From NCBI GenBank assembly GCA_963695835.1, contig CAVOHR010000002.1:372001-436000 (forward strand): a stretch of 64,000 nucleotides of DNA. The letters are read 5' to 3'. A program made the position numbers and the translations under genes. This stretch comes from VRUE01 sp963695835. Lineage in GTDB: Bacteria > Actinomycetota > Thermoleophilia > Solirubrobacterales > 70-9. The notes beneath the pieces are model-generated. The model ran no database searches and had not been told where the DNA came from. It saw nothing but the letters and a program-made list of their open reading frames with translations. Within the stretch, counting starts at the first letter, position 1, and the number at the start of each line of letters is the position of its first letter. Positions 23,981 through 33,621 of the stretch are shown one piece after another.

Positions 23981-25177
23981 TCACCAGGCGAACCTGCCCT
24001 TCTGGCTGAGGCGCGCTTGCATGTGGATGCTCTGGAGCACTCCGACGGCGAGCAGGGTCGCCAGCACCGACGACCCACCGTAGCTCATCAGCGGCAGGGG
24101 AATCCCGGTGATCGGCATGATCCCGAGGTTCATCCCCACGTTGACGAAGACCTGGAACAGCAGCATGGCGGCGATGCCGCCCGCCACCAGAGTCCCGTAG
24201 GAGTTCTTCGAAAGCGTCACGATCCGCAGCGCCCGCCAGATCAGCAGGGCGTAAAGGGATAGGACTAAGGCAGCTCCCGCGAACCCGTAGCGCTCACCGA
24301 TCACCGCGAAGATGAAGTCGGTGGTCCGCTCGGGTACGAAGTCGAGCCGCGTCTGGGTGGCCCGATCGCCGCGTCCGGTCTTTCCCCCGGAGCCGATGGC
24401 GATGCTGGCCTGGTCTTGCTGGTAGCCCGCGTCGGCGGGGTCGGCGCTGGGGTGCAGGAAGGAGGTCAGCCTCTGTTCCTGGTAGCCCTTGAGGATCGGG
24501 GTCCCGACTGCGGGAGCGACCCAGAGGACGAGCGCGACGACTGCCACCAGCCCCGCGCCGATCACCGCGAAGTGCGTCCAGCGGACGCCCCCCACGTACA
24601 TCACGGCGAGGGTGATTGCCCCGTACACCAGGGAGGTGCCGAGGTCCGGCTGCAGGAATACGAGCGCAGCCGGGGCGAGGCCGAGGCAGAGGTAGCGCAC
24701 GGTGCGCTGCCTTGCCGAGCCCCGCCGGGCGCCATCGATGACGAAGCCGGCAAGGGCCAGGATCAGCAGGACCTTGCCCAGCTCCGATGGCTGGAAGCTG
24801 AAGAACGGGAGTTCGAAGGAGCGCCGCGAGCCGCGGGCGGCGACGCCGAAGACGAAGACCAGCGAGACGCTGGCGCAGAGGAAGGTGTAGATGCCGACCC
24901 GCAGCTCGCGGAAGCGCGAGTAGTCGATCCGCGCCAGCAGGTACATACCGAGGAGGCCGAGGATCGCGTAGGTCGCCTGGCGGTTGACGTAGTAGTGCGG
25001 GTTGCCGGGCACGTCGTGCAGGGTCGCCTGGCCCAGCGTGAAGACGCTGAAGGCGGCAAGGCCGGCGGCGGCGAGGCCGAGCGCGGCGTCCATGTAGGGC
25101 AGGCCGAGCCGCTCGGCGATCCCCGGACGCAGGGCGAACGGCTCCGGGCGGGTGCGGCGGGTGCGGGTCGCGTACAT
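23981..25177 (-). CDS. rodA: Rod-shape glycosyltransferase RodA
   Basis: A 398-residue SEDS-family protein with ten hydrophobic helices. Family signatures include FQPSELGKVLLILALAGF, LQPDLGTSLVYGAI and, near the C-terminus, GIMPITGIPLPLMSYGGSS. It polymerises lipid II glycan strands together with PBP2. It directly follows the PBP2 gene with a one-base overlap, and mreD, mreC and mreB lie upstream in the same operon, which favours RodA over FtsW. Confidence 0.93.
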   Translation of the reverse strand: MYATRTRRTRPEPFALRPGIAERLGLPYMDAALGLAAAGLAAFSVFTLGQATLHDVPGNPHYYVNRQATYAILGLLGMYLLARIDYSRFRELRVGIYTFLCASVSLVFVFGVAARGSRRSFELPFFSFQPSELGKVLLILALAGFVIDGARRGSARQRTVRYLCLGLAPAALVFLQPDLGTSLVYGAITLAVMYVGGVRWTHFAVIGAGLVAVVALVLWVAPAVGTPILKGYQEQRLTSFLHPSADPADAGYQQDQASIAIGSGGKTGRGDRATQTRLDFVPERTTDFIFAVIGERYGFAGAALVLSLYALLIWRALRIVTLSKNSYGTLVAGGIAAMLLFQVFVNVGMNLGIMPITGIPLPLMSYGGSSVLATLLAVGVLQSIHMQARLSQKGRFAW

Positions 25178-27051
25178 CAGCCGGGGCTCCCCCCGTTGGG
25201 ACCGCTTTCGCCGGAGCTGCGCTTGCCGAAATAGGCTTCGAGGATCTGAAGTGCGGCGGGCGCCGCCGATTCGGCTCCGAAGCCGCCTTCCTCAATCGTC
25301 ACCGCCGTCACGATACGGGGATTCGGGTACGGGGCGAGGACGATGTACCAGGACTGGTCGGCGTGGCCGACCCGCTGGGCGGTCCCGGTCTTGCCCGCGA
25401 CCGGGATCGGGAAGCCGCCGAAGACGGCGTAGGAGGTGCCGCCGGGCGCCTGCGCGGCCTCGTGCAGGCCTTCGAGGATCACGTCGCGGCTTTCCTGCTC
25501 GAAGTGGACGCGGCGGCGCGCCCTCGAGGTGAATTCCTTCACCACCCGCCCGGCCGCGTCGTCGATCTGCAGGCCGACGTGCGGGGTGACGACGGTGCCG
25601 CCGTTGGCGACGGTCGAGTAGGCGATCGCCATCTGCAGCGGGTTGGTCTGCAGGTCGCCCTGCCCGGTCGCGAGCTGGATGTTGTCGCCGGCCGACCAGG
25701 GCCGGCCTTCCGCCAGGCCTTCGGCGGCCAGCTTGTCGCGCCAGTGCATGGTCGGCAGCAGGCCTTCGACGGCGCCCGGCAGGTCGAGCCCGGTCGGCCG
25801 TCCGATCCCCAGCATGTGGGCCCAGTGCTGGAGGTCCCCGGTGTCCCACATGTCGAGGCCGAGCGTGTAGAAGAAGACGTCGGAGGAGACCTGGAGCGCC
25901 GGGACCAGGGTGAGGCTGCCGTAGGAGGCGCCGCCGGCGTTCTGGAAGCTCTCACCGCCGACCGTCAGCGAGCCGCCGTCTTCGATCACGCTCGACGGCG
26001 TGATCGTGCCGCTTTCCAGCGCCGCCATCGCGGTGATGAGCTTGAAGGTCGAGCCGGTGGGATACAGCCCGGAGATCGCGCGGTCGGTCAGCGGCGCCGC
26101 GACCGGGTCGCGGTACAGCGCGTCGACCTGGCTCTGGGTCAGCGGCCTGGTGAAGACCGCGGGGTCGAAGGTCGGGTAGGAGCCGAGACCGAGGATTTCG
26201 CCGCTGTCGACGTTCATCGTGATGAAGCCGCCGGGCAGGCCGCGGGCGGCGAGCGCCGCTTCGCCGGCTTCCTGCACGGTGGAGTCGATCGAGAGCTTCA
26301 GGTTGTCGCCGGGGACCGGCGGGCTGGAGACCAGCCGGCCGTTCTTGGTCGGCTGGCCGAGGGCGTCGACCTGGATCCTGGTCAGCCCCGGCTTGCCGCG
26401 CAGCCAGCGGTCGTAGGTGTCCTCGACGCCGTCCTGGCCGACCTGATCGCCCGGCTCGAGGCCCTTGTAGCGCGGTTCCTTCAACTGTTCTTCGGAGACC
26501 TCGCCGACGTTGCCGAGGATGTGGGCGGCGAGCGTGCCCCGCGGGTAGCGGCGCACGAACACGCGCTGCACCTCGACCCCGGGGAAGCGGTCGCGGTTCT
26601 CCTCCAGGTAGTAGACGAGGTAGTGGCCGACGTCGCGGCGCAGGGTCACCGGCGCGGCCGGCGCGACGACGAGCTGTTCGTGCATCAGCTTGCGCACCCG
26701 GTGCAGGGAGCTGTGGGTGAGGTCGGCGAGCTGCGACAGCTCGGCCCGCCGCTTCGCCGCGCGCAGCGGCAGCTTCTGCGGGTTGACCTGGAGCGCCAGG
26801 CTGGTGCGGTTGTCGACCAGGATGCGGCCGCTGCGGTCGAGGATCTCGCCGCGGGGAGCGCTGACCCGGTACGAGCGGGTGCGGTTGTTGTTCGCTTCGG
26901 CCAGGTACCTGTCGCCGTTCAGCACCTGGAGGAACCAGAGGCGGAAGAAGAGGACGCCGAGAAGAGCCAGCGCGAAGCCGCCGAAGATCGCGATCCGCAG
27001 CGCCAGCCGGTTGTTCATCGCCGGGCCGCGTTCGTCGGAGCGTAGGTACAT
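25177..27051 (-). CDS. mrdA: Penicillin-binding protein 2 (rod-complex transpeptidase)
   Basis: A 624-residue class B PBP. After one membrane helix (about residues 18-38) come the pedestal domain and the transpeptidase domain with the three active-site motifs: SxxK as GSTFKLITAM (near residue 333), SxD as QVSSDVFFY, and KTG as AGKTGTAQRV. It cross-links new peptidoglycan as the partner of RodA. It lies between mreD and rodA. An alternative ATG at 27018 gives a shorter cytoplasmic tail. Confidence 0.94.
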   Translation of the reverse strand: MYLRSDERGPAMNNRLALRIAIFGGFALALLGVLFFRLWFLQVLNGDRYLAEANNNRTRSYRVSAPRGEILDRSGRILVDNRTSLALQVNPQKLPLRAAKRRAELSQLADLTHSSLHRVRKLMHEQLVVAPAAPVTLRRDVGHYLVYYLEENRDRFPGVEVQRVFVRRYPRGTLAAHILGNVGEVSEEQLKEPRYKGLEPGDQVGQDGVEDTYDRWLRGKPGLTRIQVDALGQPTKNGRLVSSPPVPGDNLKLSIDSTVQEAGEAALAARGLPGGFITMNVDSGEILGLGSYPTFDPAVFTRPLTQSQVDALYRDPVAAPLTDRAISGLYPTGSTFKLITAMAALESGTITPSSVIEDGGSLTVGGESFQNAGGASYGSLTLVPALQVSSDVFFYTLGLDMWDTGDLQHWAHMLGIGRPTGLDLPGAVEGLLPTMHWRDKLAAEGLAEGRPWSAGDNIQLATGQGDLQTNPLQMAIAYSTVANGGTVVTPHVGLQIDDAAGRVVKEFTSRARRRVHFEQESRDVILEGLHEAAQAPGGTSYAVFGGFPIPVAGKTGTAQRVGHADQSWYIVLAPYPNPRIVTAVTIEEGGFGAESAAPAALQILEAYFGKRSSGESGPNGGSPG

Positions 27052-27060
27052 CCGATCCCC

Positions 27061-27609
27061 CTAGGCTCCCAGCACCGTCGGCTGCCTGCTCCGGCTCGCC
27101 CTCGGCTCCTCGACCAGGGCCGGCCGCAGCACCCGCCGCAGCAGCAGGTAGATCGGCCAGCCGAGGAAGAAGGCGTAGATGCTCTTCAGCAGCAGGTCGC
27201 GGACGATCAGCGCGCTGACCGGGGCGTCGACGCCGAGCATCGCCTGGACCAGCGCGAAGCCCAGCTCGGCGAACAGGGTCAGGCCCATGCAGAGCAGCGG
27301 CGGCACCAGCGAGCTGTGGATCTCGAAGCGTTCGCGGAACAGGCCGGCGAGGTAGCCGGCGGCGAGCAGGACCAGCGAGGAGCCGCCCAGCGGCGCGACC
27401 AGCAGGCAGTCGACCAGGAGGCCGATCGAGAACCCCGATACGGCGCCGGCCATGCTGCCGCCGAGCAGGCCGAGCGAGACGACCAGCGCCGGCAGCACGT
27501 CGGGGCTGGTGTGCAGCAACTCGATCCGCGAGAAGAAGGAGAGTTGAAGCAGCACGCCGAGGACCGCGATCGCGACCAGGCGGATGAAGATCCTCGGGGT
27601 GACGATCAC
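27061..27609 (-). CDS. mreD: Rod-shape protein MreD
   Basis: A 182-residue membrane protein with five or six hydrophobic helices and the typical segments ELLHTSPDVLPALVVSLGLLG and GFSIGLLVDCLLVAPLGGSS. MreD connects MreC with the PBP2-RodA pair. Its start overlaps the mreC stop by 4 bp, and the PBP2 gene follows after a 9-bp gap. Sequence conservation in this family is weak, so the context carries much of the call. Confidence 0.88.
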   Translation of the reverse strand: MIVTPRIFIRLVAIAVLGVLLQLSFFSRIELLHTSPDVLPALVVSLGLLGGSMAGAVSGFSIGLLVDCLLVAPLGGSSLVLLAAGYLAGLFRERFEIHSSLVPPLLCMGLTLFAELGFALVQAMLGVDAPVSALIVRDLLLKSIYAFFLGWPIYLLLRRVLRPALVEEPRASRSRQPTVLGA

Positions 27610-28457
27610 CCGCGCGAGCCCCCGGTCAGGACCTGCACCAGCTCGAGGTTGGCGAGGTCGGCGTAGGGCCGCAGTTCGACCTGCTGGCTCGCCTCCTGTT
27701 CGACGATCGAGGCCTGCGTCACTTCGCCGATCGGCAGGCCGGGCGGAAACAGCGAGGCGAGCCCCTGGGCGCGCCAGCCGGCGGTCACCACGGTCTGGCC
27801 CTTGTGCACGTGCGTGCTCGAGTCGATGAAGTCGAGGATCAGCGTTTCCGGGTCGCCGACGTCGGGGCGCATCACCCCCTGCACCCCGCCCGGCAGGACC
27901 TTGGCCGAGACGGCGCTGGTGTGGTCGCTGATCAGCATCACCTGCGCCGAGCCGCCCTCGACCGAGGCCACGCGGCCGACCAGGCCGTCGCCGCCGATCA
28001 CCGGGTCGTCGACGTGGATGCCGTTGTGGCCGCCGACGTCGACGGTGACCGCCGACTGCCAGACGGTCGGCGAGCGGGCGATCACCCGGCCGGTGACCGG
28101 CGTGTAGGCGGAGGCGGCGAGCGGCGGGGCGCGGTCGAGCTCGACCAGCTTGCGCAGCTGCGCGTTTTCCTGCATCGCCTCCTGGCCGGCGACCGACCGT
28201 TCGCGCGCCTTCGCCAGCTGCGACTTCAGGCGGCTGTTTTCACCCCGTGCCTGGAAGGTCTTGTCGAACCAGTCGATCAGGTCGCGGGCCGGCTTCAGGG
28301 CGCGGTCGGCGACCGTCTGCAGCGGACTGAAGACGGTGCTGACGCCCCGCTGCAGGCCACCCGAGCTGTGACCGTAGGTGAGCGTCAGCAGCACGAACGA
28401 CCCGATGATGAGGAGCGTCAGGACCGCCCTACGGCGGCGTACTTGTTTGCGGTACAC
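27606..28457 (-). CDS. mreC: Rod-shape protein MreC
   Basis: A 283-residue protein with one N-terminal membrane helix (about residues 12-30), a coiled coil (residues about 60-100) and the beta-rich MreC core (TPVTGRVIARSPTVWQSAVT, NGIHVDDPVIGGDGLVGRV, GWRAQGLASLFPPGLPIGEV). MreC lies outside the membrane and activates PBP2-RodA. It sits between mreB and mreD. Confidence 0.93.
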   Translation of the reverse strand: MYRKQVRRRRAVLTLLIIGSFVLLTLTYGHSSGGLQRGVSTVFSPLQTVADRALKPARDLIDWFDKTFQARGENSRLKSQLAKARERSVAGQEAMQENAQLRKLVELDRAPPLAASAYTPVTGRVIARSPTVWQSAVTVDVGGHNGIHVDDPVIGGDGLVGRVASVEGGSAQVMLISDHTSAVSAKVLPGGVQGVMRPDVGDPETLILDFIDSSTHVHKGQTVVTAGWRAQGLASLFPPGLPIGEVTQASIVEQEASQQVELRPYADLANLELVQVLTGGSRG

Positions 28458-28495
28458 GGCTGAGCCCTAAATTTGGCGCTTTGTCCGAACGGCGG

Positions 28496-29545
28496 CTAAG
28501 CAACGCGCGCCGTTCCCGAATTCATCTTGCTGGCCCGATGGATGGTCTCGAACTCCTCCAGGGAGATTCCCGAGCCGACGGCGACGCAGGTCAACGGCGA
28601 CTCTGCCAGTTGACAGGGCATCTGGCACTCGTCGCGGAGGCGCTGTTCGAGTCCTTGCAGGAGCGCACCTCCACCGGCCAGGGTAATGCCTCGGTCCATG
28701 ATGTCCCCCGCCAGCTCCGGCGGGGTGCGGTCGAGCGTGTCCTTGACGGCGTCGATGACATGGCTGATCGTCTCGTCGAGCGCGTCGCGCACCTCGGCCG
28801 AGCCGAGCGTGATCGTCTTCGGCAGCCCGGAGACCAGGTCGCGCCCGCGGATCTCGACCTCGACCTCCTCGGGGAGCGGCGAGGCCGATCCCGCCTCGAG
28901 CTTCACCTCCTCGGCCGTCTGCGTGCCGATCGCCAGTTTGTAGCGGTGCTTGCAGTGGTTGACGATCGCCTCGTCGAGCTCGTCGCCGCCGACCCGGATC
29001 GACTGCGAGACGACGATCCCGCCGAGCGAGATCACCGCCACCTCGGTGGTGCCGCCGCCGACGTCGACGATCAGCGAGCCGGTCGGCTCGGCGACCGGCA
29101 GGCCGGCGCCGATCGCCGCCGCCATCGGCTCCTCGATCAGGTAGGCCTTGCGGGCGCCGGCCGAGAGGCAGGCCTCCTCCACCGCCCGCTTCTCGACGCC
29201 GGTGACCCCGGAGGGGACGCAGACGACCACCCGCGGGTGGGCGAAGCGGTTGGAGTGAACCTGTTTGATGAAGTGCCGCAGCATCTGCTCGGTGACGTCG
29301 AAGTCGGCGATCACGCCGTCCTTCAGCGGCCGGATCGCGGTGATCGACCCGGGCGTGCGGCCCAGCATCCGCTTCGCCTCGACCCCGACCGCGTGGACCT
29401 GGCCGGTGCGCGAGTCGATCGCGACCACCGAGGGCTCGGAGAGCACGATGCCGCGCCCGCGCACGTAGACGAGCGTGTTCGCGGTGCCGAGGTCGACCGC
29501 CATGTCGCGGCCGCCGAGTCCGGTGAAGTAGCTGAAGATGCCCAT
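28496..29545 (-). CDS. mreB: Actin-like cell-shape protein MreB
   Basis: A 349-residue actin homologue that guides the wall synthesis machinery. Nucleotide-binding motifs are seen: DMAVDLGTANTLVYVRGRGI, VCVPSGVTGVEKRAV, LIVDVGGGTTEVAVISLGG and LAGGGALLQGLEQRL. I prefer the ATG at 29545 (MGIFSYFTGLGG) over the upstream start at 29569, because the family begins there. It is the first gene of the minus-strand wall operon and divergent from the hybrid kinase. Confidence 0.95.
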   Translation of the reverse strand: MGIFSYFTGLGGRDMAVDLGTANTLVYVRGRGIVLSEPSVVAIDSRTGQVHAVGVEAKRMLGRTPGSITAIRPLKDGVIADFDVTEQMLRHFIKQVHSNRFAHPRVVVCVPSGVTGVEKRAVEEACLSAGARKAYLIEEPMAAAIGAGLPVAEPTGSLIVDVGGGTTEVAVISLGGIVVSQSIRVGGDELDEAIVNHCKHRYKLAIGTQTAEEVKLEAGSASPLPEEVEVEIRGRDLVSGLPKTITLGSAEVRDALDETISHVIDAVKDTLDRTPPELAGDIMDRGITLAGGGALLQGLEQRLRDECQMPCQLAESPLTCVAVGSGISLEEFETIHRASKMNSGTARVA

Positions 29546-29639
29546 GCGATTGCGGAAAATGCAGCGCAATCATCCCAGATGGTCAAGACCGGCTGGAAAT
29601 CCGCCTCGACACCCCGTAAGAATTTAATTACGACTCCAT

Positions 29640-29669
29640 TTGACTTCCTACCGCACCGAAACGTATAAT
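29640..29669 (+). promoter_or_regulatory. Near-consensus sigma-70 type promoter for the kinase operon
   Basis: TTGACT at 29640-29645 and a perfect TATAAT at 29664-29669 are separated by 18 bp. The predicted transcript start lies about 30 bp before the GTG start (29707) of the hybrid kinase. This AT-rich island stands out in the high-GC window. Confidence 0.72.
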
Positions 29670-29706
29670 CAGCACAGCTGGATCAATAGATTGCCGATGA
29701 CAGGCG

Positions 29707-31293
29707 GTGTCGCCGGTGGCAGATAGGCCAGACGCAACCAGGACGGAGGGAGCGGGCTCGACTTTCGAGCAGTTCCTGGAGTTCGTCCCCGACGCGATCG
29801 TCGGCGTCGGGCCCGGCGGCAGGATCGTCCTCGTCAACCGCCAGGCCGAGGACCTGTTCGGCTTCGAGCGCGATCGGCTGCTGGGCGAGACGATCGAGAC
29901 GCTGATCCCGGACCGCTACCGCACGCTGCACAGCGGCCACCGCGACGCCTACTTCGAGGAGCCACGGATGCGCTCGATGGGCGTCGGGGTCGAGCTGTTC
30001 GCGGTGCGCCGCGACGGCACCGAGTTCCCGGTCGAGGTCAGCCTCTCCCACCTCGAGCTGGACGGCGAGACGATCGCCACCGCCGCCGTCCGCGACATCA
30101 GCGAGCGGGCGGAAAGCGAGCACGAGAAGGCGCTCGAGGACCAGCTTCAGCGGGCGCGGCGGCTGGAGAGCGTCGGCCAGCTCGCCGGCGGGATCGCCCA
30201 CGACTTCAACAACATCCTCGGGGTGATCATGAACTACGCCGAGTTCGTCGCCGACGAGCTCGATCCGGGCTCGCAGGCGCACGACGACATCGAGGAGATC
30301 CGCCGCGCCGCCGGGCGAGCCGCGGCGCTGACCCGGCAGCTGCTGATCTTCAGCCGCCGCGAGGTGGTCAAGCCGGAGGTGCTCGACATGGCCCAGGTGG
30401 TCGGCGAGCTGGAGAACCTGCTGCGGCGGGCGCTGGGCGAGCGGGTCGAGCTGGACGTCGTCCTCGACGAGGAGCTGTGGGCGGTCGAAGCCGATCCCGG
30501 CCAGATGGAGCAGGTGCTGGTCAACCTCTCGGTCAACGCCCGCGACGCGATGCCGGACGGCGGCCGCCTGCTGATCGAGGCCGAGAACGCCGAGCTGGAC
30601 GAGGAGTTCGCCTACATGCACCCGGACACCGCGCCGGGCCGCTACGTGCGGCTCAAGGTGAGCGACACCGGCACCGGCATGGATGCCGAGACCACCGACC
30701 GCGTCTTCGAGCCCTTCTACACGACCAAGCCCGACGGGACCGGGCTCGGCCTGGCCACGGTCTACGGGATCGTCACCGGCGCCGGCGGGCGGATCGACGT
30801 CTACTCCGAGCCGGGGATCGGCACCACGATCAAGATCCACCTGCCGGCGACCGCGGTCGTCCCGGCGCCCTCCCCGCCGGTCAGGACCGAGCGCTCGGCC
30901 GGCCGTGGCGAGGTGGTGCTGGTGGTCGAGGACGAGCCGGACGTGCGGCGGATGGCCGAACGGATCCTCACCAAGGGCGGCTACGCGGTGATCGGCACGG
31001 CGCGCGGCGCGGAGGCGGTGGAAATCTGCGGTCGCACCGAGCAGGCGATCGACCTGCTGCTGACCGACGTGATCATGCCCGAGATGCTGGGCACCGAGCT
31101 GGTCGAGAAGGCGCGGACGGAGCGGCCGGACCTGCGGGTGATCTACATGTCCGGCTACAGCCACGAAGTGCTGGCGCCGCAGGCGCTGACCGACAACGCC
31201 CAGAGCGAGTTCATCGAGAAGCCGTTCAACGCGCAGGCCCTGCTGAAGGCCGTGCGGGACCTGCTCGAACGCCCCGCGGCGGCCGGTCGGTGA
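29707..31293 (+). CDS. Hybrid PAS histidine kinase with receiver domain
   Basis: A 528-residue soluble sensor kinase. Domains in order: PAS (about 20-130, VPDAIVGVGPGGRIVLVNRQ), HisKA with phospho-acceptor His165 in GGIAHDFNN, HATPase (NLSVNARDAMPDGG, SDTGTGMD, GTGLGLATVYGI) and a C-terminal receiver (about 402-520) with Asp in LLTDVIMPEM and Lys in EKPF. There are no membrane helices, so it senses an internal signal. It starts with GTG, has its own strong promoter and overlaps the next gene as GTGA. Confidence 0.92.
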   Translation: MSPVADRPDATRTEGAGSTFEQFLEFVPDAIVGVGPGGRIVLVNRQAEDLFGFERDRLLGETIETLIPDRYRTLHSGHRDAYFEEPRMRSMGVGVELFAVRRDGTEFPVEVSLSHLELDGETIATAAVRDISERAESEHEKALEDQLQRARRLESVGQLAGGIAHDFNNILGVIMNYAEFVADELDPGSQAHDDIEEIRRAAGRAAALTRQLLIFSRREVVKPEVLDMAQVVGELENLLRRALGERVELDVVLDEELWAVEADPGQMEQVLVNLSVNARDAMPDGGRLLIEAENAELDEEFAYMHPDTAPGRYVRLKVSDTGTGMDAETTDRVFEPFYTTKPDGTGLGLATVYGIVTGAGGRIDVYSEPGIGTTIKIHLPATAVVPAPSPPVRTERSAGRGEVVLVVEDEPDVRRMAERILTKGGYAVIGTARGAEAVEICGRTEQAIDLLLTDVIMPEMLGTELVEKARTERPDLRVIYMSGYSHEVLAPQALTDNAQSEFIEKPFNAQALLKAVRDLLERPAAAGR

Positions 31294-32390
31294 CCGGCCT
31301 GGCCGAGCTCGCCGGGGCGCCCGAGGGGAGGCCGCGCATCCTCGTCACCGACGACCGGCCGGAGGTGCTGCGGCTGGTCGAGCGCTCGCTCGCCGACCAC
31401 TACGACTGCGCGCTGGCCATCAGCGTCGCCGACGCGCGCGAGAAGCTCTCCACAAATCCCATCCAGCTGGCGCTGTGCGACATCCAGATGCCGGGCGAGT
31501 CCGGCCTGGCCCTGGTCGAGGAGGTCGCCCGCGACCATCCCGAGACAGCGATCGTGATGGTGACCGGAGTCGACGATCCCGAGATCGCCGAGCGCGCCTT
31601 CAGGCTGGGCGCGCACGGCTACCTGGTCAAGCCCTTCTGGCCGGGCCAGCTGCAGATAACGGTCGCCAACGCGCTGCGCCAGCAGCGGCTCGAGCTGGCC
31701 GAGGAGGCGCGGCACGCGGCGCTGCTCGGCAGCGCCGAGGAAAGGACCGAGGCGCTGCGGCACGAACTGATCGACGCGCAGCGCAAGGCGATCGCCAGCC
31801 TGCGCGCGTCGCGCCAGGAGACGGTCGAACGGCTGGCGCGAGCGATCGAGATGCACGATCCCGCGACCGGCCTCCACATCAACCGGATGGCCTCGATAAC
31901 CGCGTTCCTGGGCGAACGGCTCGGGCTCGACCCCGCGCAGGTGCTGCTGCTGCGGGCGGCGGCGCCGATGCACGACGTCGGCAAGATCGCCACGCCGGAC
32001 AGCGTCCTGCACAAGCGCGGCGAGCTGACCGAGAGCGAGCGCACGCGGATGCAGGTCCACACCACGGTCGGCTACGAAATCCTCGACGGCGCCGGCAGCG
32101 AGAGCGAGCTGCTGAAGCTGGCGGCGACGATCGCCCTCACCCACCACGAGTGGTTCGACGGCAGCGGCTACCCGCAGGGCCTGAGTGGCGACAAGATCCC
32201 GATCGAGGGACGGATCGCCGCGGTGGCCGACGTCTTCGACGCTCTGCTCAGCGACCGTCCCTACCGGCCGGCCTTCGGCGTCGAGAAGGCAGCCGAGGAG
32301 ATCGCCGGGGAGCGCGGCACCCACTTCGACCCGCAGATCGCCGACGCTCTGCTGGACAGCATCGGCGACGCGGTGGCCCTACGCGACTGA
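31290..32390 (+). CDS. Response regulator with HD-GYP domain
   Basis: A 366-residue protein from GTG 31290 with an N-terminal receiver (phospho-acceptor Asp in LALCDIQMPGESG, Lys in LVKPFWPGQ), a linker helix and an HD-GYP domain (HDVGKIATPDSVLHKRGELT, HHEWFDGSGYPQGL, DVFDALLSDRPYRPA). HD-GYP enzymes hydrolyse cyclic di-GMP. The last motif reads SGYP rather than GGYP-like GYP variants, still within the range of active members. Its start overlaps the kinase stop, so the pair is likely a signalling unit. The 3' end overlaps the remnant of maf. Confidence 0.9.
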   Translation: MTGLAELAGAPEGRPRILVTDDRPEVLRLVERSLADHYDCALAISVADAREKLSTNPIQLALCDIQMPGESGLALVEEVARDHPETAIVMVTGVDDPEIAERAFRLGAHGYLVKPFWPGQLQITVANALRQQRLELAEEARHAALLGSAEERTEALRHELIDAQRKAIASLRASRQETVERLARAIEMHDPATGLHINRMASITAFLGERLGLDPAQVLLLRAAAPMHDVGKIATPDSVLHKRGELTESERTRMQVHTTVGYEILDGAGSESELLKLAATIALTHHEWFDGSGYPQGLSGDKIPIEGRIAAVADVFDALLSDRPYRPAFGVEKAAEEIAGERGTHFDPQIADALLDSIGDAVALRD

Positions 32391-32502
32391 ACCGCGCTCC
32401 AGCAGCTCCGGCGCCAGCTCCACGAGCAGCCCCACCGGCAGTCCGACCACGTTCGACACGCTCCCCTCCAGCCGCTCGACCAGCGTCGACCCAAGCGTCT
32501 GA

Positions 32503-33621
32503 TACTAATCAACACTCAAGTTGATTGATGCTGTTATCCAGGGGTGGCCGGCGAGGGACTGGATCGTGGGGCGGTCTGCTTCGAGGGCGCGCAGCTCCTC
32601 GGCGAGGTCGTCCTCGACCTCATCCAGGGTGTCGTAGGCGTTGTTGGAGAAGCGCCGCTCGCGGATCAGGTCCCAGAGCTGCTCTGTGGGGTTCAGCTCG
32701 GGGCTGTAGGGCGGCAGGGTGAGGATGCAGATGTTGTCGGGCAGCGAGAGCTCTGTGGCGGTGTGCGAGCCGGCCCCGTCGCAGACCAGGACGACGAGCT
32801 CGTCGGGATGGCGCTTGGAGACCTCCTGGGCGAACAGCTCGAAGCAGGCGCTGTGCATGCTCGGCAGGATCAGCGAGCAAAGCGTGCCGTCTTGCGGGCA
32901 CAGCGCGCCGTAGGCGTATGTGTACTCGCGCACGGTCTGGCAGTCCACTACGGGACGCACGCCGGGTGGCGCCCAGCAGCGCACGGGGCGGTTCATGCGC
33001 CCGAAGCGCGCCTCGTCCATGAACATCAGCCTCAGCGGGCGCCGGTCGCCCGCGCGGGCGGACGCCAGGAGCTGCGGGAGGTTTCCTTGAACGCCTCCTG
33101 GCGATCGGGGTCGGCTTGCGGATGGCGCGGCCGGGGAACCACCTTGCGCCAGCCGTGGCGGGCGAGGATCCGGTAGAGCGTCATGGCGCTCGGCGGCTTG
33201 CCACAGCGCTTCGCCAGCTCGCCCAGCATCGCGGAGGCCGTCACCATCTGCCCCTCCCGGGCCGCCTCCTCGAAGTGGGCGACGAAATCGGCTTCCTCGG
33301 AGGGGGTGAGGACCCCGTGGCGGCGGCCGCCCCAGCCAGCGGTGAGGAGCGAGCTCTCGCCCTCGCTGAGGAATTCGGCCTTGCGGCGATAGACGCTGCT
33401 GCAGGAGAGGCCGACCGCCTCGGCGACATCCTGCGCCCTCCACCCCAGGGCCAGCAGGCGGATGCACCTGACCCGTACGTGCTCTCTGCTCGACAGCCCC
33501 TTCTCTGCCAGCAGCTCATCCATGCGCTCGACGGTGCCTTCTGGAAACGGAATTGAAGTAGCCATGGACGACGATTCGACGCCGCCGGGCTATTACCTAC
33601 TGGCTTGAATGTGAATTGGTA
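32503..33621 (-). mobile_element. IS630-type insertion sequence
   Basis: The 1119-bp element starts TACTAATCAACACTCAAG and ends with the reverse complement of TACCAATTCACATTCAAG, giving imperfect 18-bp terminal inverted repeats. It is flanked by a direct TGA on both sides (32500-32502 and 33622-33624). Deleting the element and one TGA restores the maf reading frame exactly. It carries one transposase split over two frames. Confidence 0.85.
32505..33565 (-). CDS. IS630-family DDE transposase in two frames
   Basis: The first frame (33565-33032) has a helix-turn-helix domain (RAQDVAEAVGLSCSSVYRRK) and a winged-helix-like segment. Near 33083 the coding sense moves to the -1 frame, which carries the DDE_3 catalytic domain: LMFMDEARFG (first Asp), LVVLVCDGAGSH (second Asp) and PPYSPELNPTEQLWD (Glu). 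Joining the frames at the AAGGAAACC site gives a continuous EAFKENLPQLL sequence. It may be a programmed -1 shift or a mutation; no classical slippery heptamer is visible. Confidence 0.82.
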
